The notes: generated by a model from the sequence alone, not told the origin. Counted from the first letter of the stretch, positions 1 to 8,682 are shown. The stretch: 49,162 nucleotides of DNA from an uncultured Chthonomonas sp. (GCA_903919615.1 CAIXIX010000157.1:1-49162), one strand, 5' to 3'. Numbers and translations: made by a program.

Positions 1-124
1 AGGCATGAGAAATGCCTGGTCGGGAGCATATTCGCGAAATTCGTGTGCCATAAGAGTAAGTTCACCATCTGCTAACGAAATGACTCTCTGGCGATAAAAG
101 ATTTATTCCGGGACAGGCTCCTAG
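1..124 (-). mobile_element. Probable insertion-sequence end, truncated by window edge
   Basis: The stretch ending at 120 reads GGACAGGCTC and is followed by CTAG at 121-124. Its reverse complement (CTAGGAGCCTGTCC, then about 12 further bases with few mismatches) matches the sequence beginning at 49031 near the other end of the window. This looks like the terminal inverted repeat of an insertion sequence with a CTAG target, the element body lying to the left of base 1. No transposase reading frame can be recognised in these 120 bases, so family assignment (IS5-like would be my guess) is inference. Confidence 0.45.
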
Positions 125-188
125 GGCAATCTGAAAATTGGTCAGCTTCATACCGAAGCGTTCCATATCGATTTACAGATTCCTCTAT

Positions 189-479
189 TTACAGCATTCG
201 GTCGGCCAGTTCATTCAGTTTGTTTGCGAGCTTCACATCTTTCGATGTGATACCTCCCGCATCATGGCTGGTTAGGTCCACCACAACACGATTGTAGACA
301 TTGAGCCATTCTGGATGGTGGTTCATCTTATCGATCGCGATTGCCGAAACACTCATGAATGCAAATGCATGTAAGAAATCGGGAAACTCGAATTCTCGAT
401 GCAGTTTTCCAGCGACCAAGCTCCATCCCGGCAATTCAAGCAGCTCTTGCTGGACGTCCGTCTCTGTCAATTTTGGCAT
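189..479 (-). CDS. phhB: Pterin-4-alpha-carbinolamine dehydratase
   Basis: 96 residues, the normal length of the PCD/DCoH family. The protein dehydrates 4a-hydroxytetrahydropterin, recycling the cofactor of aromatic amino-acid hydroxylases or acting in pterin metabolism in the cytoplasm. The family signature is visible: a GW near residue 18, FxF around residues 30-33, and the active-site cluster MNHHPEW at about 51-57 followed by the conserved [16 protein letters not shown] segment. The ATG is preceded by a clear AAGGAGAT ribosome site. It stands alone, divergent from the prepilin gene; no hydroxylase is in the window. Confidence 0.93.
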   Translation of the reverse strand: MPKLTETDVQQELLELPGWSLVAGKLHREFEFPDFLHAFAFMSVSAIAIDKMNHHPEWLNVYNRVVVDLTSHDAGGITSKDVKLANKLNELADRML

Positions 480-658
480 TCAGATCTCCTTCGATGCGTA
501 TCGAGACCTCCCGACACGCAACCTATTCGCAATATTAGAAACGTTTAACGAATAATTAATCCTGCTTTAAGCAAGAGTACCTATAATTGCGTTGTTTATG
601 CACCAACGCCTCGTGATTGTCCCACCATCATCATAACTGCAGGAAGGCAGGTTTCTCT

Positions 659-1453
659 ATGCGCAGCCGCATGGCATTCACATTGATTGAACTATTAGTT
701 GTTATCGCAATAATTGCGATACTGGCAGCGATTTTGTTTCCTGTATTTGCACAGGCCAGAGAGCAGGCGAGATCAGTTTCCTGCCTATCCAACATCAAGG
801 AGGCCGGGCTTGCAACCATCATGTATGTACAGGACTACGATGAGACGTTTCCAATGAACCTGTACTTTGGATACAATCCTTCGCCCTGTATCTTTTCAGC
901 CTGGACTGCGATCCTTCCGTATACCAAGAACACTCAGATATATACGTGCCCATCCAACCCAACGGCGATGAACTTCCCTCCAATGATGGCGACTATCGGT
1001 ATGCCACCAGCGTGCACCAGCAGCCCAGCTCTGGTCTACATAAGTTATATGCCTAACTTCTCTATCATCGACTGGGGCAATCCAAGCAATATCTTCGGAC
1101 CCAACAATCGACCAACGAAGTCACTTTCAGAGATCGATTTTCCGGTGAACACCTCCATGTGGAGCGATTCTTCCGGAACGCTGCCAGATGCCTACTTTGG
1201 GCTCATGGACGAACCCGTTCAGGCACGCCATCACACCATGCTCAATGCCAGCTTTGTAGATGGGCATGCCAAAGTAATGCGAGCCAAGCCCTGGCTGGAT
1301 GGATCGGGCAACCCACTTAGCGGTCACCAACCCGATGGGAGAGCGATCAACTACTACCTGCTCACAGATGGTGGGCCATACCAGAACCGCCCGGAACTAA
1401 GAGGCATTCCGTTCCAGAATGCGGACGGCAGCTGGGGACTGAATACCAACTAA
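659..1453 (+). CDS. Type II secretion/prepilin-like protein, DUF1559 family
   Basis: Prepilin-type pseudopilin of about 264 residues. The N-terminus has a short basic leader, then [20 protein letters not shown], the class III/type IV prepilin cleavage and N-methylation motif, which also forms the membrane helix and pilus-core alpha helix. It continues [24 protein letters not shown], the form typical of the DUF1559 proteins found in many copies in Armatimonadota and Planctomycetes. The C-terminal half contains the usual H-x-G product-like segment ([17 protein letters not shown]), diagnostic of this family. I chose the ATG at 659 over the one at 617 because AGGAAGG lies just upstream and the leader is then of normal length. 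The next gene follows after 23 bases and is probably co-transcribed. Role at the cell surface is unknown. Confidence 0.9.
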   Translation: MRSRMAFTLIELLVVIAIIAILAAILFPVFAQAREQARSVSCLSNIKEAGLATIMYVQDYDETFPMNLYFGYNPSPCIFSAWTAILPYTKNTQIYTCPSNPTAMNFPPMMATIGMPPACTSSPALVYISYMPNFSIIDWGNPSNIFGPNNRPTKSLSEIDFPVNTSMWSDSSGTLPDAYFGLMDEPVQARHHTMLNASFVDGHAKVMRAKPWLDGSGNPLSGHQPDGRAINYYLLTDGGPYQNRPELRGIPFQNADGSWGLNTN

Positions 1454-1476
1454 TATCGTCCCACAGGAGAACGCCA

Positions 1477-1716
1477 ATGGCTTCGAGTGCATCGAAAAAT
1501 GCAGCCATGCGGCGGGAAATGGCGCCCTGGATACTTGTAGTATCCGGGGCGCTGATCGCCGTCGTGCTCGGTTTCGTTGGATGGAGAATTACAACTGCGA
1601 CGGAAACCGACGCCGGACCGCGGATGCAGGTGCATCCAGGCATGTACGACATCCGCGCTGAAATCGCCAAACGTAACACTGCACATGGCAACGAAACTTC
1701 GCCGACTAGCAAGTGA
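1477..1716 (+). CDS. Small single-span membrane protein
   Basis: 79 residues with a good GGAG ribosome site before the ATG. Residues 17-38 (WILVVSGALIAVVLGFVGW) form one transmembrane helix; the N-terminus is short and basic, the remainder hydrophilic. Small proteins of this type commonly follow DUF1559 prepilin genes in Armatimonadota-like genomes, but I cannot assign a family or function. The 23-base gap from the prepilin suggests a two-gene unit. It may assist pseudopilin assembly or be unrelated. Confidence 0.65.
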   Translation: MASSASKNAAMRREMAPWILVVSGALIAVVLGFVGWRITTATETDAGPRMQVHPGMYDIRAEIAKRNTAHGNETSPTSK

Positions 1717-1845
1717 TGAGGCGGCCGTGCTTTGCCCAAGGTCTTCACCAACATCTGAATAGATGGCGAAACTAGCGGCACCGCTACAATTCGGGCATGG
1801 TGCGGACTTAAGAGAAGAATGCAATGCAAACAGAATTGGAGAGGA

Positions 1846-3327
1846 ATGAGCGAAGATCTCATCGGTGCAACAGACGTTCATGATATCCAAATGACGCGAA
1901 CACTAGGGCCAGGTTCCCTGGTCTTGCTTGGATTGGGTGGAGTGATCGGAGCAGGGGTGTTCGTCTCTGTAGGGATTGCAGCGCACGACAAGGCTGGCCC
2001 TGCGATTATTGTGTCATTTCTCGTCGCTGCCGCCGCATGTATTGCTGTAGCGCTATGCTTTTGCGAGTGCGCCTCGCGCGTTCCCGTCGCAGGATCGACT
2101 TACGCATATGGCCGGGCCGCATGTGGCGATCTCGGTGGATGGCTTTCCGGCTGGAACCTAGTTACCTGCTACTTCCTTGCTGGTGCGGCCGTGGCACAAG
2201 GCTGGTCTGGCTATTTTCAGAGTCTGCTTGGCGCTCTCGGAATCGCCTGGCCAACTCAGTTTAGCAGTGCTCCGATCGACCTGAATCCAACGACAGGGAA
2301 GATTGCGCTGAGTGGATCGGCTTTGAATCTTCCCGCACTGATGATTCTGGCGATTGTTACTGCGGTTGCATATCGCGGCATCCGTCTCAGCATGCGTATA
2401 AACAACATTCTGCTCGCGATCAAGCTATCCGCGCTTTTGGTGGTGGTGGCCGTGGGCATTGCCCACTTTAACGCGGCGAACTGGATCCCATTTGCACCCT
2501 TCGGCTGGGGAGGCATTAGCCTTAGCAGCGTGCTGAGCGGCGCCTCTGGCCATAGCGCGGCCGGTGTGCTCGCTGGCTCCGCGATGGTCTTTTTTGCATT
2601 CGGCGGGTTCGAGATGCTTTCTGCGTATTCCCATGAATGCAAGCGGCCGCAAAGGGATGTTCCCAGAGGCGTCATTGCGACTATTTGCGCGATAACTCTT
2701 GTCTATGTTGCCGTTGCTGTAGCGCTAACTGGCATGGTGCCGAGTTCACAAATTAGCATTTCGGCGCCGATATCAGATGCATTCAAGTCCATCCATTTAG
2801 GCTGGGCTCAACTGCTCGTGGCGGTTGGGGCTGTTATTGGAATGGGGTCTGTGCTCCTGGTGCTCATTATGAGCCTGCCACGGGTGCTGTACGGAATTGC
2901 GAAAGACGGTAGGCTTCCGTCGTGGTTTTGCGTAATGCATCCGAAGTTTCAAACCCCATCGCGAAGCATCCTATTTGTTGGTGCTATCGCGATTGCGGCA
3001 AGCTCCTTGCTTCCTCTCCGCATAGTAATGGATTTTGTGATGACCTGCACGCTGGCAGGATACATCTCGGTATGTATCTTCGTTCTCCTCTTACGTCGCC
3101 ATTCCGAAACATCGGCGCCAGAGTTCCGCATCCCAGGCGGACAGATCATACCCGTAAGCGGCGTACTTGTGTGCCTGATGCTGATCATGGCGGTTCCCAT
3201 AGGAAACCTCGCTGCCCTTGGTATCTGGCTTGCCATTGGTGGGATAACCTTTGCTGCATCGAGACTTCGCAGAACCAACGAGAACAATTCGGGGGACAGC
3301 GTCCTTCGGCCAGATGCAGGACAGTAG
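1846..3327 (+). CDS. APC-superfamily amino-acid permease (CAT-like)
   Basis: Integral membrane amino-acid/polyamine/organocation transporter, about 493 residues with roughly 12 hydrophobic helices. The first helix has the APC substrate-binding glycine motif GVIGAGVF; the conserved FFAFGGFE in the middle matches helix 6 of this fold, followed by a positively charged loop (CKRPQRDVPRG) typical of the cationic amino-acid transporter subgroup. Substrate cannot be read from sequence. GGAGAGG lies directly before the ATG at 1846, which gives the usual short N-terminus; an upstream ATG at 1819 adds nine residues and is possible. It is followed after 53 bases by the deiodinase-like gene on the same strand, so the two may share a transcript. 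Confidence 0.88.
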   Translation: MSEDLIGATDVHDIQMTRTLGPGSLVLLGLGGVIGAGVFVSVGIAAHDKAGPAIIVSFLVAAAACIAVALCFCECASRVPVAGSTYAYGRAACGDLGGWLSGWNLVTCYFLAGAAVAQGWSGYFQSLLGALGIAWPTQFSSAPIDLNPTTGKIALSGSALNLPALMILAIVTAVAYRGIRLSMRINNILLAIKLSALLVVVAVGIAHFNAANWIPFAPFGWGGISLSSVLSGASGHSAAGVLAGSAMVFFAFGGFEMLSAYSHECKRPQRDVPRGVIATICAITLVYVAVAVALTGMVPSSQISISAPISDAFKSIHLGWAQLLVAVGAVIGMGSVLLVLIMSLPRVLYGIAKDGRLPSWFCVMHPKFQTPSRSILFVGAIAIAASSLLPLRIVMDFVMTCTLAGYISVCIFVLLLRRHSETSAPEFRIPGGQIIPVSGVLVCLMLIMAVPIGNLAALGIWLAIGGITFAASRLRRTNENNSGDSVLRPDAGQ

Positions 3328-3380
3328 TCAGAAAGCACCTGTCTATTACTCGCTTATGAAGCTCGCAGATTGGTACAGTT

Positions 3381-4010
3381 ATGCAAAGCAGTAATGAGAA
3401 TGACTCGTCGAACATCCTTCTGCCACCTGGCGTACCAGAATATGCGCGGCAGCTTTTACTGCATGTCGGCTATTTTGAACTGGATGTACTGAAAGTCGGA
3501 GACATCGCACCACCCATCGATCTCGAAGCAATCCATGGCGGCACTTGTGTGCGCGTTGGCGGCGCTGGCCCGAAACCAGTGCTTCTCATTTTTGGGAGCT
3601 ACACCTGACCGCCGTTTCGACGACAGGCCGGGCGCCTGGAGCAGATTTATCAGAACCTTAATGCGCATGTCGAAATTTATTTGATCTACATTCGTGAAGC
3701 CCATTCCACAGATGGCTGGCAGGTAGACTCAAATCTGTTAGACGATGTGCTGATTGCCGACCATGAATCGTCTCAAGATCGGTTCGAAGCTGTAAGTGCA
3801 TGCGTGATTGGTCTCAATCTCACCATGCCTGCGCTGGTTGACACGATGGATAATCTTGCAGAACGAACGTACAGCGCCTGGCCCGAGCGGCTATATGTAC
3901 TTGACACCGATGGAAGAGTTGCATTTAAATGCGGCAAGGGGCCGTATGGCTTCAATGTAGATGAGCTTGAGGCTTTTCTGGAGGAGATCACATGTCCACG
4001 AGTTCGATAG
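3381..4010 (+). CDS. Deiodinase-family thioredoxin-fold protein, probable selenoprotein (in-frame TGA)
   Basis: The frame runs uninterrupted from ATG 3381 to the stop ending at 4010 except for one TGA at 3606-3608. Reading it as selenocysteine gives 209 residues with U76 in FGSYT-U-PPFRR. In the iodothyronine deiodinase family (PF00837) the catalytic Sec or Cys sits exactly here: vertebrate enzymes have GSCTUPPF, bacterial relatives mostly GSYTCPPFR. Other family marks lie on both sides: GDIAPPIDL before, then YIREAHSTDGWQ (about 102-113), a central C-x-x-GL segment, WPERLYVLDTDGRVAFKCGKGPYGF near the C-terminus. Strong conservation after the TGA argues against decay. A small hairpin with a G in the loop follows the TGA at a suitable distance. 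The gene overlaps the DUF3179 gene by 19 bases. Predicted role: thiol/selenol redox or reductive dehalogenation in the cytoplasm; no signal peptide. The alternative is a Cys-to-stop mutation. Whether this genome encodes SelA, SelB and tRNA-Sec cannot be seen here. Confidence 0.8.
3606..3644 (+). promoter_or_regulatory. UGA codon plus bacterial SECIS-like hairpin
   Basis: After TGA 3606-3608 the bases 3624-3628 (CAGGC) pair perfectly with 3634-3638 (GCCTG), leaving a 5-base loop CGGGC at 3629-3633. The loop begins 21 bases after the TGA and has G at its second position. Bacterial SECIS elements sit immediately 3' of UGA, with a small apical loop carrying an early G at about 16-37 bases. The lower stem is weak. 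Bacterial SECIS sequences are poorly conserved, so this is supportive, not proof. Confidence 0.5.
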
Positions 4011-5176
4011 TGTTGTTTGCCTTGACTGCGATGATCGCTTCGATTCCCGTAATTGGTTCTGCCCAAGCTGCTGATTCTGGGAAGGGCGCTGATCAGATCG
4101 TGCAACCTGTCGCGAAAGATATCGACGCGAGCAAGCTGTGGGATGGGCGTAAGATTGCGCCTTTCAAGGTAATTGATAATCCACCCATGGTAAACGCAGC
4201 CGACGCCGAGTTCATGATTCCAAGTGACTATGTTCTGGGCATCACTGTAAACGGCGAAAGTCGAGCCTATCCAACACGTTTTGTTTGGTTCCATCATGCT
4301 ATTAACGACACCTTTTCAGGAGCCTCGGGTGACAAGCATGTCGCGATCACCTACTGTAGCGTATGTAATACCGGCGTCCGGTACGATCCAGTACTGAATG
4401 GCAAACTCGTGCTGTTCGATTTCTTCGGCCTCTACAATGGTATCGTCGCGCTATGCGATCGGGAGACGCATGGAGTTATCCTGCAAGGCGAAGGACGAAT
4501 CATAAATGGACCGTTAGTCGATTCGCATTTTAGAACCGAGCCAATACTGGACACAACCTGGTCGCAATGGAGACGACTGCATCCGGACACTAAGGTGATG
4601 TCGCCGGATACTGACTATAAGAGATTTTACTCGCCGCAAAATCATCCAGAGCCACGAGGATACGATAAGTTTCCTGCCCCTTACTTCAAACCGACGGTAA
4701 CACGCGGTGATCTGCGAATGCCGCCATTTGACAAAGTACTTGGTGTAACTCTGCCAGCCGCAGCAGGCGATACGTTTCAACATCGCGCCTATCCGATTAA
4801 AACTCTCATCACATGTGGTGTGGTCAATGAGGCAATAGGTTCGACCGAGATCGCCGTGTTCTTTGACCCGCAATCCGCGGCTGCAACTGCGGTATCCGCA
4901 CGAGTTGGGGGCAAAACATTAACTTTTGAGCTCCGTGCTTCGGACGGAGTAATCGGCTTTTATGATAGACAAACCGGCTCTAAATGGAACATTGAGGGTA
5001 AAGCTGAAGAGGGCAAGCTGAAAGGAAAACAACTCGACCGACTGGATTGCCATCTTAGCCAGTGGTATGGCTGGTGCGCCTGCTTCCCCGAGACCACGAT
5101 ATACGGCTCCAATGAAACACCGAAACCCGGCAATCCGTTTACGCTCCCGACCGATGGATCAGGGGTTGCACAATAG
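3992..5176 (+). CDS. Exported DUF3179-domain protein
   Basis: 394 residues. A hydrophobic N-terminus ending in GSAQA (about residue 26) is a signal peptide, placing the protein in the periplasm or outside. The rest matches the DUF3179 family: the block FMIPSDYVLGITVNGESRAYP, the WFHHAIND segment, then a YCSVCNTG motif with Cys122 and Cys125, and a repeat of the pattern later (CHLSQWYGWCACFPET). Function of the family is not established; the conserved C-x-x-C suggests redox or metal chemistry (inference). The ATG has a strong GGAGGAG ribosome site inside the end of the deiodinase-like gene; the 19-base overlap points to translational coupling and a shared task. Confidence 0.85.
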   Translation: MSTSSIVLFALTAMIASIPVIGSAQAADSGKGADQIVQPVAKDIDASKLWDGRKIAPFKVIDNPPMVNAADAEFMIPSDYVLGITVNGESRAYPTRFVWFHHAINDTFSGASGDKHVAITYCSVCNTGVRYDPVLNGKLVLFDFFGLYNGIVALCDRETHGVILQGEGRIINGPLVDSHFRTEPILDTTWSQWRRLHPDTKVMSPDTDYKRFYSPQNHPEPRGYDKFPAPYFKPTVTRGDLRMPPFDKVLGVTLPAAAGDTFQHRAYPIKTLITCGVVNEAIGSTEIAVFFDPQSAAATAVSARVGGKTLTFELRASDGVIGFYDRQTGSKWNIEGKAEEGKLKGKQLDRLDCHLSQWYGWCACFPETTIYGSNETPKPGNPFTLPTDGSGVAQ

Positions 5177-5291
5177 CTATGGTGAGGCACAGAACATTAA
5201 TAGCGGTTTTGGGTATTAGGTGTTTGGCCGGACACACTCCATAACAGATCGACGCGGCGTGAGTTACGGGGGACCAACCACTGATATGACT

Positions 5292-5328
5292 ACGGGCACC
5301 CATGGCAATTGTAGCCAGGTGTGCCCGT
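5292..5328. terminator. Hairpin between converging genes, likely terminator
   Basis: ACGGGCAC at 5292-5299 pairs perfectly with GTGCCCGT at 5321-5328, with an inner TGGC/GCCA stem. It lies between the end of the DUF3179 gene (+) and the end of a small gene on the minus strand, the expected place for a bidirectional terminator. The following bases (TCAAAATTGTT) are only moderately T-rich. Confidence 0.5.
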
Positions 5329-5379
5329 TCAAAATTGTTATGTGAGGTACTAAAGCACCGCAGACTTCAACTTTGAAGC

Positions 5380-5538
5380 CTACTTCTTGGGCTCGAATAC
5401 CACATTCAGTGGCTGCGGTGTGAAAACTTTGTTAGTGATCTTTCCCACGACGACAGCGGACGTTGCGGCTAGGCTCTGTGGCTTTACTACGTGTGTGCGG
5501 TGGCGGGGCTTGTTGTGGCCCTTTGCTCTATGTGGCAT
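5380..5538 (-). CDS. Small basic protein, unknown
   Basis: 52 residues from an ATG at 5538 (MPHRAKGHNKPRHRTH...), with a weak GAGAAAAG ribosome site. The frame is open for 97 codons, but the upstream extension looks less protein-like. The product is strongly basic, with His, Lys and Arg at the N-terminus, then an Ala/Val segment and a C-terminus ending FEPKK. I do not recognise a family. It resembles in style the basic protein at 5885-6055 on the same strand. The coding call is uncertain. Confidence 0.35.
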   Translation of the reverse strand: MPHRAKGHNKPRHRTHVVKPQSLAATSAVVVGKITNKVFTPQPLNVVFEPKK

Positions 5539-5748
5539 CTTTTCTCGCTTTCTGCGATTCGAACAGATATCAACCAATCGCTGGATGGCGCCATTCTCAG
5601 ACTTCCCGCCAGACGAACGTATGATCCCACAGATATGCGGTTGGATGTTGACAATTATGGAAAAACTGACCAAAAATGCACTAAACTACGAGCGAATGAA
5701 CCGCGAGACAGCAATCGATTCGTACACCATTGAACAACGCATTGCGTT

Positions 5749-5780
5749 GCCAGTGCCATGAAATACGGCATGGCACTGGC
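5749..5780. repeat. Strong 12-bp inverted repeat
   Basis: GCCAGTGCCATG (5749-5760) and CATGGCACTGGC (5769-5780) are perfect reverse complements around an 8-base loop. No T-tract follows on either strand, so it is not a textbook terminator, but it sits in the gap between the two small minus-strand genes and may end the transcript of the one at 5885 or stabilise an RNA end. Confidence 0.55.
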
Positions 5781-5884
5781 CAAAAATCAGGCGAGTAGTG
5801 CGTGAGGCAGGTCTCGCAACGCTCAGCATTACGTCCCGAACGTCCAACGATAGCCTACTCGAACCAATCCCAAAGCGGACTGTA

Positions 5885-6055
5885 TTACCGTCTTACAGCC
5901 TTGGAATTTGCACCTTTAGCCATTGCCGCCTTGGGTTCTGGTATGCTTGAGGCCACCTTAACATCCGGCGCGGCAAGCACCGCGGCAGCCATTACAGGCG
6001 CCTTGACAGGCTTATGATGGTTGGACTTTCCTTTGCCTTTATCTTTGTTTCCCAT
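5885..6055 (-). CDS. Small Lys/Ala-rich protein, unknown
   Basis: 56 residues beginning MGNKDKGKGKSNHHKP, followed by an Ala/Pro/Lys-rich tail without predicted structure. The ATG at 6055 is preceded by AAAGGAAG at good spacing, which favours it over the longer in-frame start at 6085. Proteins starting with a Gly-Lys-Asp-Lys-rich stretch occur widely in bacteria without a known role; nucleic-acid binding is plausible from charge alone. The opposite-strand frame here is treated as its shadow. Confidence 0.5.
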   Translation of the reverse strand: MGNKDKGKGKSNHHKPVKAPVMAAAVLAAPDVKVASSIPEPKAAMAKGANSKAVRR

Positions 6056-6199
6056 AGCTCGTAGCTTCCTTTCGATCAATCCCATGATAGCTGGTCACGC
6101 GAACGACTTAAACGCATTCACTAACCCTGGTCAAATGAGGATCGAAACTCCGCAGGAGTATGTTCCATTGTTTCCTGAACTCAAATTAGACGCACAGGA

Positions 6200-6826
6200 C
6201 TAAGGCTTCAGGCATGCATCAATCACCCACTTTGCGCGCAGTGCGCGGTTCGGATCGAACGAATTCAAACGACTTTCCAGGTCGGCGATAAACCCAGGTG
6301 TGTATATGAACCTTGCAAGGCGACAATAATCCCTAAACTCTCTGCGAAAGCCCTTGTCGTCCACGCATAACACCACATACTGCAGCCTCAAGCGCTGAGC
6401 AGGGCTCATCGAGGCACGCTTCAGCCCCCGCAGCGTTTTTGATTTGATGTATCCAGACCTAAAGCAGTAAGGGTCTGCCTCCAGGTAACTTATGAACGGC
6501 TCAAGGTCTACCGATTTTCCGGCAAGCAGTGCGGGCATTGTCTCCCAGAACCGTGGAGGATACGCCAGGGAATAGGCTAAATCCACCAGATCCTCCGCAA
6601 TCGCAAGCTGTTTCTGAAATTCGCAATCGCCAGGATTCTGGTGATTTCGATGCCAGGCTTCCCGATACTCTAGCATAAGTGCGTGCGCGGCCTCTCCCCA
6701 AACCTGAAAGCCCGCATCGGCTGCAGGTAGCTTAACGCGGGAAGAGGCGCCGCTAACGCTGAGGCGTTTTGCGACGCGTCCCCTAGCTGGCGCGAGCTGA
6801 TTGCGGATGTTTCTCTTCGTCATCAT
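6200..6826 (-). CDS. Hypothetical protein
   Basis: 208 residues, no recognisable domain. The first 35 residues are basic and probably disordered; the rest looks alpha-helical with several aromatic residues (AYPPRFWETMPALL near 108-121, DPYCFRSGYIKSKTLRGLKR, then a run of helices to the end). No signal peptide or membrane segment. It starts at a double ATG with only a weak ribosome site and lies 92 bases after the start side of the sulfatase stop, on the same strand, so it could be in one transcript with the sulfatase. Function unknown. Confidence 0.6.
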   Translation of the reverse strand: MMTKRNIRNQLAPARGRVAKRLSVSGASSRVKLPAADAGFQVWGEAAHALMLEYREAWHRNHQNPGDCEFQKQLAIAEDLVDLAYSLAYPPRFWETMPALLAGKSVDLEPFISYLEADPYCFRSGYIKSKTLRGLKRASMSPAQRLRLQYVVLCVDDKGFRREFRDYCRLARFIYTPGFIADLESRLNSFDPNRALRAKWVIDACLKP

Positions 6827-6918
6827 ATGGTGTCCATATTACAATGACAACATATAGCTCAAACAAGTTTTCATTTGACCGAATGACGGTAATTTCATTT
6901 CGAAGGATGAAGTCAATT

Positions 6919-8349
6919 TCAAGTCAGATTGGTTATTACCGGTGGAACCTCGCCAGCGGCAATCATTCGGCGAATGAGCCTTAGCTTCATTTCGTCCGCG
7001 ATCGCGCGATAAGCCGCCTTCCCAGCGAGATTATGTTTCTCCGCAGGATCGCTCTTCAAATCGTACAGAAATTGCTCAACATAGCTGTCGCTTTGCGAAT
7101 CGCCATATCCCTTCTTGCCCGGGGCGTGAACGCAGTATTTCCATCGATCCGTTCTCACCGCACGAGCAACTTCGCTTTCGCTGATCTGAACGAACACCTC
7201 TTGTGGCCACTCGGTTTTCTCACCTCGCACAAGCGGCAAAATGCTTCTTCCCGGTAAGACATCAGGCTTAGCGATACCCGCTACATCCAGCAGAGTTGCA
7301 GTCCAATCCGGGATAGAGACTAGCTGATTAATTCTTCGATGGCGGTCGAAACCGGGACCCTGGAATACCGTTGGTACATGTATCGAATCGTCGTGACAGG
7401 ATCGTTTGTACTCAGAGTTCCTTGTGCGGAAGTGGCACCCGTGATCGCTCGCAAACATGACAATCGTATTCGTATCCAGGTGCAGACGCTTGAGCTGTTG
7501 AAGAATCCTCCCAAGGTTCTCGTCGAGCCGCTTAACCATGCCCAGGTAATCCGGAAGCGCCGTCTTCCAATCTCCACGATCGGCGCCTTCCAGGTCGGGC
7601 GGGATCCAATCCAAAGCCGATAGCTGATCGGCATATCCATCAGGCGCCACAAATCTGTTGAGGTCATTTTGGTGATGTGGCTCAAGGTAGCTAGCGAACA
7701 AAAAGAAGGGCTCCGCCGAATTTGCCGCATGCGCATTCAGGTATTCCAACACACAATCTGTTTGCGCGTCTACTCGATATCCCGGCCGCCGCACCTCTCT
7801 GCCTTCTCCATCAAAAAGGCTGAAGACGTATGGATGTGAAGTAATCTCGATGGCGTCGCCAGCCAGCCAGTACTCGTATCCGCCTCGCTGTTCGCGAGGC
7901 ACAGGCTTATCTGTAACGTCACCAAGATGCCACTTTCCAATATAACCGGTAGAGTATCCGGCCTCCTTAAAATAGTGAGCAAGCGTTTTCTTATTGGAAG
8001 GTAGTGCAATTCCATTGCGCCACACGCCATGCTGCGTCGCGTATAGCCCGGTTTGGAAACACCCACGCGCCGGGGCGCAAACTGGCTGACAGCTAAAGGA
8101 GTTCGTGACCACCGTCCCGCGGTGCGCCATGCGATCAAGGTTCTGAGTCAGTCCTGGAGCAGCACCGTGGTAGCAACCGCAGGTATCCCATCTCTGCTGA
8201 TCCGTAAAGAAGACTAGAACGTTAGGTCTTCCGTCTGAATATTGGGGTTGATCTGACCTTGCAGCACCCGGACTTGCTAATGTCATCGCCGCCGCTCCAA
8301 CCATCTCAGTAATTTCTCTTCGCGTCAGTCTGGCATCTGTAAAGCTCAT
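6919..8349 (-). CDS. Sulfatase (formylglycine-dependent, type I)
   Basis: 476 residues of the alkaline-phosphatase/arylsulfatase fold. Cys91 in C-A-P-A-R-G is the residue converted to formylglycine by the maturation enzyme, within the standard CxPxR motif; Asp50 in VFFTDQQR is an expected metal ligand, as is the D-H pair in FASDHGCHF. The N-terminus (LTRREITEMVGAAAMTLA) resembles a twin-arginine signal, so export in folded form is likely. The C-terminal part contains the usual KYCVH...LYDLKSDPAEKHNLAG block of this family. Natural substrate is a sulfate ester, probably of a polysaccharide, but cannot be fixed from sequence. GGAGG lies 7 bases before the ATG. No maturase gene is nearby. Confidence 0.9.
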   Translation of the reverse strand: MSFTDARLTRREITEMVGAAAMTLASPGAARSDQPQYSDGRPNVLVFFTDQQRWDTCGCYHGAAPGLTQNLDRMAHRGTVVTNSFSCQPVCAPARGCFQTGLYATQHGVWRNGIALPSNKKTLAHYFKEAGYSTGYIGKWHLGDVTDKPVPREQRGGYEYWLAGDAIEITSHPYVFSLFDGEGREVRRPGYRVDAQTDCVLEYLNAHAANSAEPFFLFASYLEPHHQNDLNRFVAPDGYADQLSALDWIPPDLEGADRGDWKTALPDYLGMVKRLDENLGRILQQLKRLHLDTNTIVMFASDHGCHFRTRNSEYKRSCHDDSIHVPTVFQGPGFDRHRRINQLVSIPDWTATLLDVAGIAKPDVLPGRSILPLVRGEKTEWPQEVFVQISESEVARAVRTDRWKYCVHAPGKKGYGDSQSDSYVEQFLYDLKSDPAEKHNLAGKAAYRAIADEMKLRLIRRMIAAGEVPPVITNLT

Positions 8350-8682
8350 GCTTCAGCCTCCGTAAACTGCACCTCGTCCCACCGAGATGTTTCGCTCGAT
8401 CGAGAATATTCGACTATTCGACAGGTTACCCGAATTTGTTAATGTGGCAACTAATCACAATTTCACTTGAACAAACGCCCAGAATAACCTCTGTCTCCTC
8501 GTCTTGATCCTCCTTAATCTGCATTATAACTTTACATTAACAATGCCTTAACAGTATCTTATTACTCAACTGAAAATCTGCGGTTCGATGCTCAGATATG
8601 AGCTGTCGCATAGTAACCATTTTCTGACGTTCAAAAAATTTCAATGAACGATCCACCACGATGAGGAAGGTAGATCTGCTAC
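8350..8682. other. Intergenic region between divergent sulfatase and porin
   Basis: 333 bases, A+T-rich, that must hold the promoters for both neighbours. I see no convincing -35/-10 pair. A 17-base stretch at 8402-8418 (GAGAATATTCGACTATT) recurs with one mismatch at 35476-35492, also upstream of a minus-strand gene for a secreted protein. Nothing else stands out. Confidence 0.4.

Noticed and set aside
3681..4010. A separate gene starting at TTG 3681 behind a short ORF ending at 3608
   Set aside because: It is in the same frame as 3381-3608 and the 24 codons between are also family-like; a single TGA-containing gene explains all three parts better.
5802..6203. Plus-strand ORFs at 5802-6017 and 6021-6203
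   Set aside because: They lie opposite or beside the Lys-rich minus-strand gene that has a good ribosome site; their products look like shadows.
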